Shown here piece by piece: positions 34,758 through 43,705 of a stretch of DNA of 64,000 nucleotides. Where the stretch lies: NCBI GenBank assembly GCA_021773435.1, contig JAJFKC010000009.1:1-64000 (forward strand), in the 5' to 3' direction. The number at the start of each line of letters is the position of its first letter. Within the stretch, counting starts at the first letter, position 1. The position numbers and the translations under genes are program-made. A model generated the notes under the pieces. It did not search any database and was not told the origin of the DNA. It was given only the letters and a program-made list of their open reading frames with translations. The stretch is from Porticoccaceae bacterium (lineage in GTDB: Bacteria; Pseudomonadota; Gammaproteobacteria; Pseudomonadales; Porticoccaceae).

Positions 34758-35768
34758 ATGTACCGTCTTGCCCGCGCAGCGCTATTTCGGTTGCCGCCTG
34801 AAGTCTCTCACCATGTGTCGATGGCGAGCATTGCTAGCGCCGAGCGCATGGGCTTGTTGCGGGGTTTTACCAGGCGGCGGCCAGAACAGCCGGTAACGGT
34901 GATGGGGCTGGATTTTATCAATCCCATAGGATTGGCGGCGGGTCTCGATAAGAACGGCGATTATTTTGATAGCTTAGGTGCTCTGGGTTTTGGTTTTGTA
35001 GAAATCGGCACCGTGACACCACGGCCCCAGTCGGGCAATCCAAAGCCGCGTTTATTCCGTTTGCCTGAGCACCATGCCATTATTAATCGGATGGGCTTCA
35101 ATAATCTCGGTGTTGATCATCTGGTGGAGCAGGTTAAACGGCGCCGTTACGATGGCATATTGGGCATCAATATTGGCAAGAATTTGACCACGCCCGTCGC
35201 TGAGGCGATTGACGATTACAGCATTTGTATGGCGAAAGTCTATGAACATGCGGATTACATCGCCATTAATATCAGCTCCCCTAATACGCCGGGTTTGCGG
35301 GGTTTGCAAAATGTTGGGCAATTGAATGCGCTATTGAGTCGTCTTAAGCAAGAGCAGGGTGAACTAGCCGATCGGCATGGCCGCTATGTGCCGATAGCGA
35401 TCAAGATTGCACCAGATCAGAGTGATACCGCTTTGCGGGAATTAGCCGGGGTGTTGCTGCAGCATAAGGTTGATGGCGTCATTGCGACCAATACGACGGT
35501 GTCACGGGTGGGGGTTGAAACGCATCGCTATAGCGATGAGAAAGGTGGTTTGAGTGGTGCACCTTTGGCTAAACGTGCAACGGAAGTCGTTGCACGTTTA
35601 GCCAAAGCTTTAGACGGTGCGTTACCTATTATAGGCGTGGGTGGTATCAGTGAGGGCTGCGACGCCGCTGAGAAAATCGCTGCCGGTGCCAGCCTGGTAC
35701 AAATTTATAGCGGCTTTATTTATAGCGGCCCCCAGCTAATCAATGATATGGCAAAGGCGCTCGCTTAA
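34758..35768 (+). CDS. pyrD: Quinone-dependent dihydroorotate dehydrogenase (class 2)
   Basis: 336 residues, identical in length to E. coli PyrD. The amphipathic N-terminus MYRLARAALFRLPPEVSHH is the membrane-associating part typical of class 2. FMN and substrate motifs NPIGLAAGLDKNGDYFDSLGALGFGFVEIGTVTPRPQSGNPKPRLFRL, NRMGFNN and INISSPNTPGLRGLQ are present, along with the Ser catalytic base in NISSPNT. It oxidises dihydroorotate to orotate and passes electrons to ubiquinone. The ATG at 34758 aligns with E. coli; the upstream TTG is disfavoured. Next is rmf, as in Pseudomonas (pyrD-rmf-rlmL order). Confidence 0.94.
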   Translation: MYRLARAALFRLPPEVSHHVSMASIASAERMGLLRGFTRRRPEQPVTVMGLDFINPIGLAAGLDKNGDYFDSLGALGFGFVEIGTVTPRPQSGNPKPRLFRLPEHHAIINRMGFNNLGVDHLVEQVKRRRYDGILGINIGKNLTTPVAEAIDDYSICMAKVYEHADYIAINISSPNTPGLRGLQNVGQLNALLSRLKQEQGELADRHGRYVPIAIKIAPDQSDTALRELAGVLLQHKVDGVIATNTTVSRVGVETHRYSDEKGGLSGAPLAKRATEVVARLAKALDGALPIIGVGGISEGCDAAEKIAAGASLVQIYSGFIYSGPQLINDMAKALA

Positions 35769-35983
35769 CTGTGGTCTAGCTGGGGGATTAGTTGGAGTGT
35801 AGCGATGCAATATCACGGCCGTTGTATTTTGCCAGACTCGGCTTTCGTTGCTCTTAGTGAGAAGTCGGGCGCTAATCCAGAGGCCGCTACCAGGCGTTAA
35901 CAATGGTGGCGTGGGCGGCCAGCCCGAAATCAGGTAAAGCGCAGCGTTGGTTATAATTATAAAGTGTTGGCAGCGTTAGCGCA

Positions 35984-36193
35984 TCAATGCATAGCCATAA
36001 TTTTCTGCTGGCTAGCCTGAGTGTTCATGCCGTCACAACGGTCGTCATGGCCCTCCTGCCAACCTTTGAGCCATTCCCGCGCGGTGTTACTGTTGCCCTG
36101 ATGGGGGCAATTATCTTCCGATCTGCCCTGGTAACCGAGTTGGTAACCTTTACTGTAGGCGCGCTGGGATATGTCTCGTTTTTGACTCTTCAT
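35984..36193 (-). CDS. rmf: Ribosome modulation factor
   Basis: 69 residues, slightly longer than E. coli RMF (55). The start MKSQKRDISQRAYSKGYQLGYQGR mirrors E. coli MKRQKRD...GYQAGIAGR, and WLKGWQEGHDDR mirrors WLGGWREAMADR. It binds 70S ribosomes in stationary phase and makes 100S dimers. The ORF track shows a longer open frame of 145 codons because the frame is open upstream; GGAG lies 9 nt before the ATG at 36193, so the true start is there. Upstream sits a 24-bp repeat array. Location between pyrD and rlmKL supports the call. Confidence 0.88.
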   Translation of the reverse strand: MKSQKRDISQRAYSKGYQLGYQGRSEDNCPHQGNSNTAREWLKGWQEGHDDRCDGMNTQASQQKIMAMH

Positions 36194-36522
36194 GAGGCCG
36201 TGCTCCGGTGTTTTAAAAGGTAAACTGCTGGTTAAAATAGCCATTGGTTTTACTGCTCTGGAATTTGCAGCTACAGGTTTTAAAAAAGAGGTGTCTGTGG
36301 ATTTTAAAAAAGGGGCGTCCATTGAATTTAAAAAAGAAGCGTCTATTGATCTTAAAAAAGCGGTGTCGTTTATATTGATAGGAATGGCTGTTTGGAGCGT
36401 GTTTGTTTCAGAAATCGGCATGGCTTTAGTTGAGCAAATAGAACTCGATCTGTCGAATGTTTTGTTAGTCTAAGCGCCCTTGCTTTAATACCGTAGAGTA
36501 ATTGATAACGTAAAAGGTGGGT
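36194..36522. promoter_or_regulatory. Divergent spacer between rmf and rlmKL with a 24-bp array
   Basis: 329 bp. Both strands are open here: a - frame continuous with rmf and a + ORF (36192-36473, 93 aa) with no recognisable domain. I treat neither as a gene. The 24-bp array at 36276-36371 explains why both frames are open and gives the + peptide an FKKEVSVD-like octapeptide pattern. The rmf promoter must lie here. Confidence 0.45.
36276..36371. repeat. Four 24-bp tandem units upstream of rmf
   Basis: GGTTTTAAAAAAGAGGTGTC..., GATTTTAAAAAAGGGGCGTC..., GAATTTAAAAAAGAAGCGTC... and GATCTTAAAAAAGCGGTGTC... are four adjacent 24-nt copies (36276, 36300, 36324, 36348). Each contains a TTTAAAAAAG core. 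They sit 80-180 bp upstream of the rmf start and 150-250 bp upstream of rlmKL. Confidence 0.85.
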
Positions 36523-39042
36523 ATGTTACCTAGATGGTTTGTTAGTTGTAGCAATGGCTTACAAGGTCTTCTTAAAGAAGAGCTTGATAGTTTTGGTGTG
36601 AAGAATACCCGCGAAACGGTTGCCGGTGTTGAGTTTCGCGATGATCAAAGTGCAGCTTATCGGGTGTGTCTGTGGTCGCGTCTGGCTAATCGGGTGTTCT
36701 TGCCGTTGACCACCTTTCCAGTGGAAGATTCGGACGATTTATATGATGGTTGCCAGGCGATTAGCTGGGCTGAGCATTTTGATGTGACGGCGACTATCGC
36801 CGTGGATTTTGTCGGCACCGGGCCGGGTATCGATAACACTCAATATGGCGCTCAGCGGGTCAAAGACGCGGTAGTTGATTATTTTCGGGCGCGCTGTGGC
36901 GAACGTCCCAGCGTTCAAATTCGAAATCCGGATATTCGTCTAAACGCCCGTTTTGCCCGTGGCAAGGTCGTACTCAGCCTGGATTTCTCCGGAGAAAGTT
37001 TACACCGCCGAGGTTACCGACGTATCAACACCAGAGCACCGCTTAAAGAGAATCTCGCGGCGGCGCTGTTAGTGCGAGCTGGTTGGCCTGATCAAGCTTT
37101 CGGTGCGCTGATCGATCCCATGTGTGGCAGCGGGACCTTGCTGATAGAAGCGGCAATGATGGCTGCGGATATTGCTCCGGGTTTAGCTCGGAGTCAGCAT
37201 GGATTTGATCATTGGCGGGGTCATCGTCCAGAGCTCTGGCAGGCTTTGCTTAGTGAGGCAGAAACTCGCCGAGACCACGGGTTGGCGAGGGGGTTAATGA
37301 GAAAGTTACCAAGCATTACAGGCTATGACCAGGACGAACAGGCCGTTCGCGCTACAACAGCCAATATCGACGCTGCGGGGCTGAATGACCACATTCGGGT
37401 GCATCGACAAACCCTGACAGATTTGACAAATATTGGCCTGGAGTCGGCGCATACCACTGATGCCAATAAAGATATGCGTGGCCTGGTGATTTGTAACCCG
37501 CCCTACGGGGCGCGTATGGGCGAGCAGGAACAACTCAAACCCTTATACGGGCGCTTAGGCGAAGTTTTAAAAGCTCACTTTGGCGGTTGGCGCGCAGCGG
37601 TTTTTTCGGCCAATGAAACACTGTGTTTTGAATTGGGTCTGCGTGCTGACAAGCAGTACAAACTGTTTAATGGTGCGCTACCGACTAAATTATTGTTATT
37701 CGATGTGTATGGCAGTGGCGATGATCAATCTAGTAAAGCTAGCCAGACAGAGCGACATAAGCAAAATAATTCCCGAATAGAAATCGACGCTCAGGCTAAT
37801 CAGCCAGCGCTCTCAGAAGGCGCGATGATGCTGGTCAATCGTCTCCGTAAAAACCAGCGCAAGTTACGCGGCTGGTTGCGAAGTTCCGGGATCGAGTGTT
37901 ATCGGTTCTACGATGCCGACCTTCCCGAATACGCCGTCGCTATCGATTGCTATGGTGAAGCCGTGCATATTCAGGAATACGCGCCCCCGGCAACTATTGA
38001 CGCAGCCAGCGCCGAGCGCCATATCGATGAAGTTCGTCAGGCTATTATGGCCGTCTTGCAGCCCTCAGAAGGCCAGCAGTTTTTCAAACTACGGCAGCGT
38101 CAGCGCGGCGAACAACAGTATCAGCGTCGGCCTGCTGGGGCCGGGTCTGGTGTATACACCGTGCGAGAAAATAGCGCGCTATTTGAAATAAATCTCAGCG
38201 AATACCTGGACACGGGTTTATTTCTTGATCATCGGCCGGTACGCAAAATGCTCGGTGAGATCTGTGCAGGTAAACGATTCCTGAACTTATTCTGTTATAC
38301 CGCCAGCGCCACGGTTAGCGTGGCGCTGGGTGGCGCGACTGAAAGTCTTAGCATAGATATGTCTAATACTTACCTTGACTGGGCAAAACGGAATTTTACT
38401 TTAAATAAACTGGATGTCAGTCAGCACCGTCTACTGCGAGAGGACTGTCTGACCTGGTTGGCCAAAGGTGGCGATGGGACAACCTACGATGTGATATTCC
38501 TCGACCCGCCGACGTTTTCCAATTCCAGAAAAATGGCTGATGTGCTGGATATTCAAAAAGATCACGAGTCCTTAATTCGACAGGCGATTAAGTTGCTGAC
38601 GGAGGATGGTTTACTGGTGTTTTCCACTAATTTGCGCCGCTTTAAAATGGCCGAGGATATTTGCACGGATTTTGTGGCGAAAAATATCAGTGCAGAGACT
38701 ATCGACCGAGATTTCGCACGACGCGCCAATATCCACCAATGCTGGAGTATTCGGAATAAGCCCAAAAAAATGAAGCTGTCGGGGGTAGGGTTGATGGCAG
38801 ATAGCGGTATCCCAAAGCCTCTAATTCTTTACACTGGGATAGATTGCCATTTGTGTGAGCAAGCTAAAGAAATTCTCGACCAAGCGCTTGGCCAGGACTT
38901 GTATGAAACCATTTCCATTACTGGTAACGAAGCGTTAACGGAGGATTACGGATTACGTATTCCTGTGGTGCTAGCTGCTACGGGCCAGGAGAAGAGCTGG
39001 CCATTTACGGCTGCTCAGATCAAACGAATGATGTCGGATTAA
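36523..39042 (+). CDS. rlmL: RlmKL 23S rRNA methyltransferase fused to a glutaredoxin-like domain
   Basis: 839 residues against about 700-720 in E. coli. Order: THUMP domain (about 45-155); RlmL m2G2445 methyltransferase with DPMCGSGTLLIEAAMMA and NPPYGARMG (about 160-385); a linker; RlmK m7G2069 methyltransferase with FLNLFCYTASATVSVALGGA and FLDPPTFSNSRKM (about 585-740). Then, with no stop, an 82-residue glutaredoxin-like (DUF836) domain from residue 758: LILYTGIDCHLCEQAKEIL with a CxxC pair and RIPVVLAA. The start at 36523 has AAGGTGG and matches RlmL N-termini. An internal ATG at 38794, preceded by G-rich sequence, could also give the domain alone. Confidence 0.88.
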   Translation: MLPRWFVSCSNGLQGLLKEELDSFGVKNTRETVAGVEFRDDQSAAYRVCLWSRLANRVFLPLTTFPVEDSDDLYDGCQAISWAEHFDVTATIAVDFVGTGPGIDNTQYGAQRVKDAVVDYFRARCGERPSVQIRNPDIRLNARFARGKVVLSLDFSGESLHRRGYRRINTRAPLKENLAAALLVRAGWPDQAFGALIDPMCGSGTLLIEAAMMAADIAPGLARSQHGFDHWRGHRPELWQALLSEAETRRDHGLARGLMRKLPSITGYDQDEQAVRATTANIDAAGLNDHIRVHRQTLTDLTNIGLESAHTTDANKDMRGLVICNPPYGARMGEQEQLKPLYGRLGEVLKAHFGGWRAAVFSANETLCFELGLRADKQYKLFNGALPTKLLLFDVYGSGDDQSSKASQTERHKQNNSRIEIDAQANQPALSEGAMMLVNRLRKNQRKLRGWLRSSGIECYRFYDADLPEYAVAIDCYGEAVHIQEYAPPATIDAASAERHIDEVRQAIMAVLQPSEGQQFFKLRQRQRGEQQYQRRPAGAGSGVYTVRENSALFEINLSEYLDTGLFLDHRPVRKMLGEICAGKRFLNLFCYTASATVSVALGGATESLSIDMSNTYLDWAKRNFTLNKLDVSQHRLLREDCLTWLAKGGDGTTYDVIFLDPPTFSNSRKMADVLDIQKDHESLIRQAIKLLTEDGLLVFSTNLRRFKMAEDICTDFVAKNISAETIDRDFARRANIHQCWSIRNKPKKMKLSGVGLMADSGIPKPLILYTGIDCHLCEQAKEILDQALGQDLYETISITGNEALTEDYGLRIPVVLAATGQEKSWPFTAAQIKRMMSD

Positions 39043-39067
39043 CTTTCCAGTACCAGTGATTTTTTTA

Positions 39068-39925
39068 TCAGTGTAGTTGTCCGTCGCCTAAATTTTGTAG
39101 CTTAGCAATTTTGTCCCGGATCGATTCGCTGGCTTTGGGCGGTGGGTTCAGGCTAAGCAAATATTCCAGGTCTTCCGCAGCAGCAGCATGACAATCCATT
39201 TGTTCCAGTACGTGAGCACGGTCGATGATGTCTCTGGGCGAATCTCGGTTAATTAGCAGTAGCTGGTCGCATATTGCCAGAGCTTCATCCAGTTCCTGAC
39301 GGCCCAGATAAATGCCCTTTAGATTGCCCAATATTCGCCTAACCACTTCTTTATTACTAACCGTATCGAGATGTTCCGACCTAAATGTAACAGTGTCTTG
39401 AGTGCAGGTTTTCAGCAGCTCGCGGCAATCGTCTTCACTGAGTACCTGGCCGGAAAATGGATCGAGGATTACATCGCCAGCGTCATGGTTTTCATCATTG
39501 CCTACCAGCTTGACCAGAAAGTGTCCAGGAAAGCCGACGGGTTCTATCTGTAGACCTAATTGTTTGCCGACGCTGATATAAACCAGCGCCAGAGTGATAG
39601 GGATGCCTTTACGGCGTTGTAAGACGCGATCAAGGTAGCTGTTGTCGGGGTTGTAATAATCACCATGGTCACCGCTATAGGCGGCCTCACGATAGAGGAA
39701 ATTACACAAATCCCGACCAATTTCTTCGGCGGTCTGACCTAGCTCAACATGGTTTTTAGCCTGATTGGCGAGGTTCTGTATTTGTGTGTGGCAGCTCTCC
39801 AGGTCAAACTCGGCGTGATGTTCAGCCGCGATCAGCAGTGCTGCTTCTACCAGGTCAATATTTTGTTCGTCGCCTTCAAAGAGGTTCGCAAATTGTGTGC
39901 GAGGGTCGTCACTTGAGAGGGTCAT
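39068..39925 (-). CDS. SirB1-family transglutaminase-like/TPR protein
   Basis: 285 residues. The SirB1 motif YLDRVLQRRKGIPITLALVYISVGKQLGLQIEPVGFPGHFLVKL (about residues 97-140) contains a conserved GFPGHFL histidine, a region resembling transglutaminase-like folds. A short TPR-like tail (ICDQLLLINRDSPRDIIDRAHVLEQMDCHAAAAEDLEYLL) follows. In many gammaproteobacteria such genes sit near prfA/hemK or in unlinked places; function is unknown. It is convergent with rlmKL. The start is the first ATG. Confidence 0.82.
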   Translation of the reverse strand: MTLSSDDPRTQFANLFEGDEQNIDLVEAALLIAAEHHAEFDLESCHTQIQNLANQAKNHVELGQTAEEIGRDLCNFLYREAAYSGDHGDYYNPDNSYLDRVLQRRKGIPITLALVYISVGKQLGLQIEPVGFPGHFLVKLVGNDENHDAGDVILDPFSGQVLSEDDCRELLKTCTQDTVTFRSEHLDTVSNKEVVRRILGNLKGIYLGRQELDEALAICDQLLLINRDSPRDIIDRAHVLEQMDCHAAAAEDLEYLLSLNPPPKASESIRDKIAKLQNLGDGQLH

Positions 39926-40131
39926 AACGGGCCACCATATGAATTATTAACGTGTGTCGTTATTGGGCTATGTGTTTTAGCCATGGATTAGTTGGTTGTA
40001 GTTTAAATGAAACCATTATAGGGCCTCAGAAACAATATCTATCATGCGGAGATGGTAGAACAAGTTCGGTCTTCTTGCGATGGTTTGACATTGCCTGGTT
40101 CAAATAGTGGTTTCTGAAGCGTCCATAAGTT

Positions 40132-40965
40132 CTAACGAAACGTGTCGGGTAGCTGGAAAAATTCAATCGCGGTGCGGCTGGTCGCAGCGGAGATTTTTTC
40201 GGCACTTTCATTGCGATGGTCGGCGACACCCTTCAACACCCAGGGCAGGTAGGCGGGTTCGTTGCGCCTTGAAGAGGGTTTTGGTCGGATGGTTCGCGGC
40301 AACAGGTAAGGGGCATCTGTTTCCAGCATTAAGCGATCGAGGGGGATATCTTTGACCAGGCTTTGTAATTCGTGGCCCCTGCGCTCATCGGCAATCCAGC
40401 CGGTGATACCAATGTGCAAATCCAGGTCGAGATAATTGTAAAGACTGGTTCGATCGCCTGTAAAGCAGTGTATAACGCCCCTGGTAAATTCATTCCGATA
40501 CGCACGCAGTATTGCTAGCTGTCGCTGATGAGCATCTCGTTCATGCATAAATATGGGTTTGCCACTGCTTGCAGCGAGTTCGAGCTGGGCTTCAAACACC
40601 TTCTCCTGGGTGGGGCGGGGTGAGTAGTCTCGGTTAAAATCTAGACCTGCTTCACCGACGGCGACAGCTACATTTCGCGCTAATAACTGTTTAAGTACCG
40701 TTGCAGTTTCCGGTCGCCAGTCGCTGGCATCGTGAGGATGAACGCCAACCGTGCAATACAGCATATCGGGAAAGCGGTCGTCATATTGTTGGCATAAATC
40801 GAGCACCTGCTGGCTGCTTTGCTCGCTAGTAGCAGTAAGAACGCAGGCTTGCACATTGGCAATTTTAGCTCTGGTCAGCACCTCAGCGGTATCATGATCG
40901 AACTGCTTATTGCTCAGATTAACGCCGATATCGATAAGGCTATGGGTGGATGGAGTGTCGGTCAT
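40132..40965 (-). CDS. TatD-family metal-dependent hydrolase
   Basis: 277 residues, typical of TatD DNases. Metal motif LIDIGVNL replaces the usual DxHxH at the N-terminus; it reads D-I-G-V-N, as in the TatD proper subgroup. GVHPHDASDW, GEAGLDFNRDYSP, MHERDAHQ, CFTGD and LETDAPYLLPRT are the other ligand and active-site motifs. TatD is a 3'-5' exonuclease/DNase; despite its name it is not part of Tat export. It is preceded by the lytic transglycosylase gene. The first ATG is used. Confidence 0.88.
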   Translation of the reverse strand: MTDTPSTHSLIDIGVNLSNKQFDHDTAEVLTRAKIANVQACVLTATSEQSSQQVLDLCQQYDDRFPDMLYCTVGVHPHDASDWRPETATVLKQLLARNVAVAVGEAGLDFNRDYSPRPTQEKVFEAQLELAASSGKPIFMHERDAHQRQLAILRAYRNEFTRGVIHCFTGDRTSLYNYLDLDLHIGITGWIADERRGHELQSLVKDIPLDRLMLETDAPYLLPRTIRPKPSSRRNEPAYLPWVLKGVADHRNESAEKISAATSRTAIEFFQLPDTFR

Positions 40966-41029
40966 GGGGTACTTTGAGGGTTTGGTGATTCGCGAATAGC
41001 GAGTCGAATTGGATCCTTAAACCCCTTGT

Positions 41030-43108
41030 CTAGAATAAGCGGGCCCGTTCTTCAGTACTCAAAATAGAATAATCTTGCTGCAGATGATGGCTATAGATGA
41101 CCGCAAAAGCCAGTACGCTTTGCACATAATGCCGAGTCTCTTTAAAGGGGATGATTTCGACCCAGGCATCAAAGGGCAGGTTGCCACGGCTTTTGTCCAG
41201 CCAGCGCTTTACGCGGTGTGGGCCGGCATTGTATGAAGCAGTGGCGAGAATGCGGTTGTCGCCAAAGCGCTCCAACATATTGTGATAATACTGGCTGCCC
41301 AGACGAATATTGAGGTCGGGGTTCGCGAGCTGAGCACTGCTGCGATAACGGATATTGTGCTGGCTAGCCACCTGGGTGGCGGTGGCGGGCATCAGTTGCA
41401 TCAGGCCTCGGGCACCAGCCGGAGATTTCACGCGAGGTCGGAAGGCGCTTTCCTGCCGGGCGAGTGCAAATATCAATGGCAGCGGAATACCCTGCTGTTT
41501 AGCATGACTTTCAAACTCTTTTTTAAAAACCAGCGGGAAGCGTAGGTCAATGTCGTCCCAGTACTCGGCTCTGGTCATAGCGAGAATGGTTTGTCCGTGC
41601 CACTGCCACTGCCGCGATATGTGGGCAGCGGTCTGCCACTGTCTGGATGTGAATGACTTGCCAACGAAATACCATTCCCGGCGGGCGTCTAGATATTGTT
41701 CGTGAAAGAGTAGTTCTTGAGCTCGTCGAATGCCAGGTAGTGCGGCGAGATGATTGATTTCGTCGGACGAAATGTCTAGCGGTTGATGCTGCATGCTGTA
41801 GGGATTGTCGACCCAGTCGCTGGCGAGAAAACCATAAAAACTACGGAATCGAGAGAGTTCCCGCAAGGTGGTTTTGGCCGCGTTAATATCGTCTGGGTCG
41901 GTGCTATGTAAAAGCAATGCTCTGGCCTGCCAATAACGCCACCTCTGATCCTGGCCGGTCTCGGGCGGCAAGCCGGCGATCAAAGCAATGACTGCCTGCC
42001 AGTCGGTCTTGTTAAGAAGATTGCGTAACTGCCACTCCAATAGGGCTGTGTCGGCATAGGCAACGTATCGCGCAAGATAACTTGCAGCCTGTTTTTCATG
42101 ACCTTGCCGGTACAGGCCTTTGACGAGCGCGGTTAGCACTTTCCGTTTGGTGGCGTCATCAAACATGTCTGCGGCCGCATCGGTGGAAATGTCGGTGGCT
42201 ACCTCGGGCGCTACGTCGGTGGAAATTTGGCTGGCAAGGTAATAGTCCCAATGTTTTTGTGCCAGTATTGCGTTCTGTTTGGCGAGATGGCGGATAGCAT
42301 GGGCGATGATCTTGAGAAACTCAGGCGATTTATTTGCCGTTAACCGCTTGTAGTCGCCAACACGTGTCGGTTTTTGATCGATGGACAGGAATAGTTTGGC
42401 CTGTTCGCGTTGTTGCTTCGACGTAAAAAAGCGTTCTACATACTGCGCTAATCGGTACTTATGGTTGAGAATAGCGAGAGTGTAGCGCTGCCAGGCTTGC
42501 TGATCGGTGATGCCCTGTTGGTCAACCAATAACTTAAAAAGCGGGTCGCAAGTTTTGGGTTGAGATTTGCCTACCGTCCAAAGGGTCAGTGCGCCATCCA
42601 GCGCCGGTTGATGCTCCCCGATTTGATAACGAGCGAAATTCGCGCGACAGCGTTGTTTTGTGCTGGCCGACGATTTTTTGTCGCGCTTTAAGTCAGTGTC
42701 TTTTAGGTCGGTGTGTTTTAAGTAGGTGTACTTTAGGTCATAGTACTTTAGATATTGTCGCCATTGACCTCGCTGATAAAGCAGTTTTAACCAGCTGCTG
42801 TGTAGTCGCTTAGCTAATAAAGCATCTGGGTAATCTTGTAAAAACTTGTCTACATCGGCCTGACTATTGAGTGATAGGTTGCGGTGTAGTTGTGTGTATT
42901 GCAGATAAGGCAATAAGGGGTAGTCTCGCAGTTGCTGTTGGTGTTGCTCGAAAAGCACCGTTGAACCGCGATCAATAAGTTTCTTGACCTTGATGTAGAG
43001 GGCGCGCTGGGCAGCTAAGTCCGGATTGTCTGAAGCATAGGCCTGGACTAAGACAAGCTGCAAAACACACAGGTAAAGAGCAAGTTTTAAGGGCGAAGCA
43101 TAGGCCAT
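41030..43108 (-). CDS. slt: Soluble lytic murein transglycosylase (Slt70-like)
   Basis: 692 residues. A signal peptide (MAYASPLKLALYLCVLQLVLVQAYAS) is followed by a long alpha-superhelical region and then a C-terminal SLT catalytic domain with ALARQESAFRPRVKSPAGARGLMQLMPATATQVA; the glutamate of RQESAF is catalytic. It cleaves peptidoglycan with 1,6-anhydro ends in the periplasm. The start was placed at 43108 because the signal peptide begins there; the ORF is open 11 codons further up. Two in-frame tandem repeats lie in the helical region (15-nt DTDLK type and 12-nt STDV type), which are not part of typical Slt. Confidence 0.9.
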   Translation of the reverse strand: MAYASPLKLALYLCVLQLVLVQAYASDNPDLAAQRALYIKVKKLIDRGSTVLFEQHQQQLRDYPLLPYLQYTQLHRNLSLNSQADVDKFLQDYPDALLAKRLHSSWLKLLYQRGQWRQYLKYYDLKYTYLKHTDLKDTDLKRDKKSSASTKQRCRANFARYQIGEHQPALDGALTLWTVGKSQPKTCDPLFKLLVDQQGITDQQAWQRYTLAILNHKYRLAQYVERFFTSKQQREQAKLFLSIDQKPTRVGDYKRLTANKSPEFLKIIAHAIRHLAKQNAILAQKHWDYYLASQISTDVAPEVATDISTDAAADMFDDATKRKVLTALVKGLYRQGHEKQAASYLARYVAYADTALLEWQLRNLLNKTDWQAVIALIAGLPPETGQDQRWRYWQARALLLHSTDPDDINAAKTTLRELSRFRSFYGFLASDWVDNPYSMQHQPLDISSDEINHLAALPGIRRAQELLFHEQYLDARREWYFVGKSFTSRQWQTAAHISRQWQWHGQTILAMTRAEYWDDIDLRFPLVFKKEFESHAKQQGIPLPLIFALARQESAFRPRVKSPAGARGLMQLMPATATQVASQHNIRYRSSAQLANPDLNIRLGSQYYHNMLERFGDNRILATASYNAGPHRVKRWLDKSRGNLPFDAWVEIIPFKETRHYVQSVLAFAVIYSHHLQQDYSILSTEERARLF
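42177..42224 (-). repeat. Four in-frame 12-nt units in the lytic transglycosylase gene
   Basis: GCATCGGTGGAA, ATGTCGGTGGCT, ACCTCGGGCGCT and ACGTCGGTGGAA are adjacent (42177-42224). On the - strand they encode STDV, APEV, ATDI and STDA. Confidence 0.72.
42685..42759 (-). repeat. Five in-frame 15-nt units in the lytic transglycosylase gene
   Basis: GCTTTAAGTCAGTGT, CTTTTAGGTCGGTGT, GTTTTAAGTAGGTGT, ACTTTAGGTCATAGT and a decayed fifth are adjacent. They encode YDLK, YTYLK, HTDLK and DTDLK-type pentads. This is the longest tandem array inside a gene in the window. Confidence 0.8.
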
Positions 43109-43264
43109 GGTTTCTACAACGTTATCGGCGAAAACCGGCAAGCTAAACCGGTTGAATGCATTAAGAAGGGTTCACCATAGTTACATGGTGAACCAGTAAT
43201 ATGGTCGGAGCCGAGACGGAACTATTGCAGACTCCAGTCAGGCTTCGAGGTTTATGGATATTGC

Positions 43265-43705
43265 CTAACTCTGTTTTGAAATCCGCACCGCCAACACATC
43301 GCAGGTAGCCCCGTGTAGCACCCCATTAGCGGTGGAACCAAATACCAGAGCCAGGCCATGTCGGCCGTGGCTGCCCACCACCGTCAGGTCGACGCCATTC
43401 TCGCGGGCAAAGGTGTGCATTTCCTGAGCCGGTTGGCCTATCAAAACGTGGCGATCCGCGGAAGTAAGACCTAATTGTTCACAAAACTGATCCAGGCGAA
43501 CCCGCGCCCGCTGCTCCATTTGCGTTTGCACTTCGCTGAGATCCATAGGGATATCGCCACCATAGGCAAATGACAGCGGCTCTTGTACGTGAAGTAGGCT
43601 GATACGAACGTCTCGGTCCTGAAACAGCTCCTGTACATGATCGACCACCTGTTTAGATTCTGGTGATAAATCCAGTCCAACGAGAATATGGCGATAATAT
43701 GACAT
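43265..43705 (-). CDS. Universal stress protein (UspA-like)
   Basis: 146 residues, one Usp domain. HILVGLDLSPESKQVVDH at the start and the nucleotide motif GSHGRHGLALVFGSTANGVLHGATCDVLAVRI at the end are typical, including G-2x-G-9x-G-S for ATP binding. It is cytoplasmic and usually induced by stress or stationary phase. It lies between slt and the small membrane protein gene. The ATG is the first. Downstream spacer (43141-43265) holds no gene I can see. Confidence 0.88.
   Translation of the reverse strand: MSYYRHILVGLDLSPESKQVVDHVQELFQDRDVRISLLHVQEPLSFAYGGDIPMDLSEVQTQMEQRARVRLDQFCEQLGLTSADRHVLIGQPAQEMHTFARENGVDLTVVGSHGRHGLALVFGSTANGVLHGATCDVLAVRISKQS

Noticed and set aside
36192-36473. 93-aa + strand ORF overlapping the rmf upstream array
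   Set aside because: No domain, no SD, and its repetitive FKKEVSVD pattern comes from the 24-bp DNA array. Kept as a finding, not a gene.
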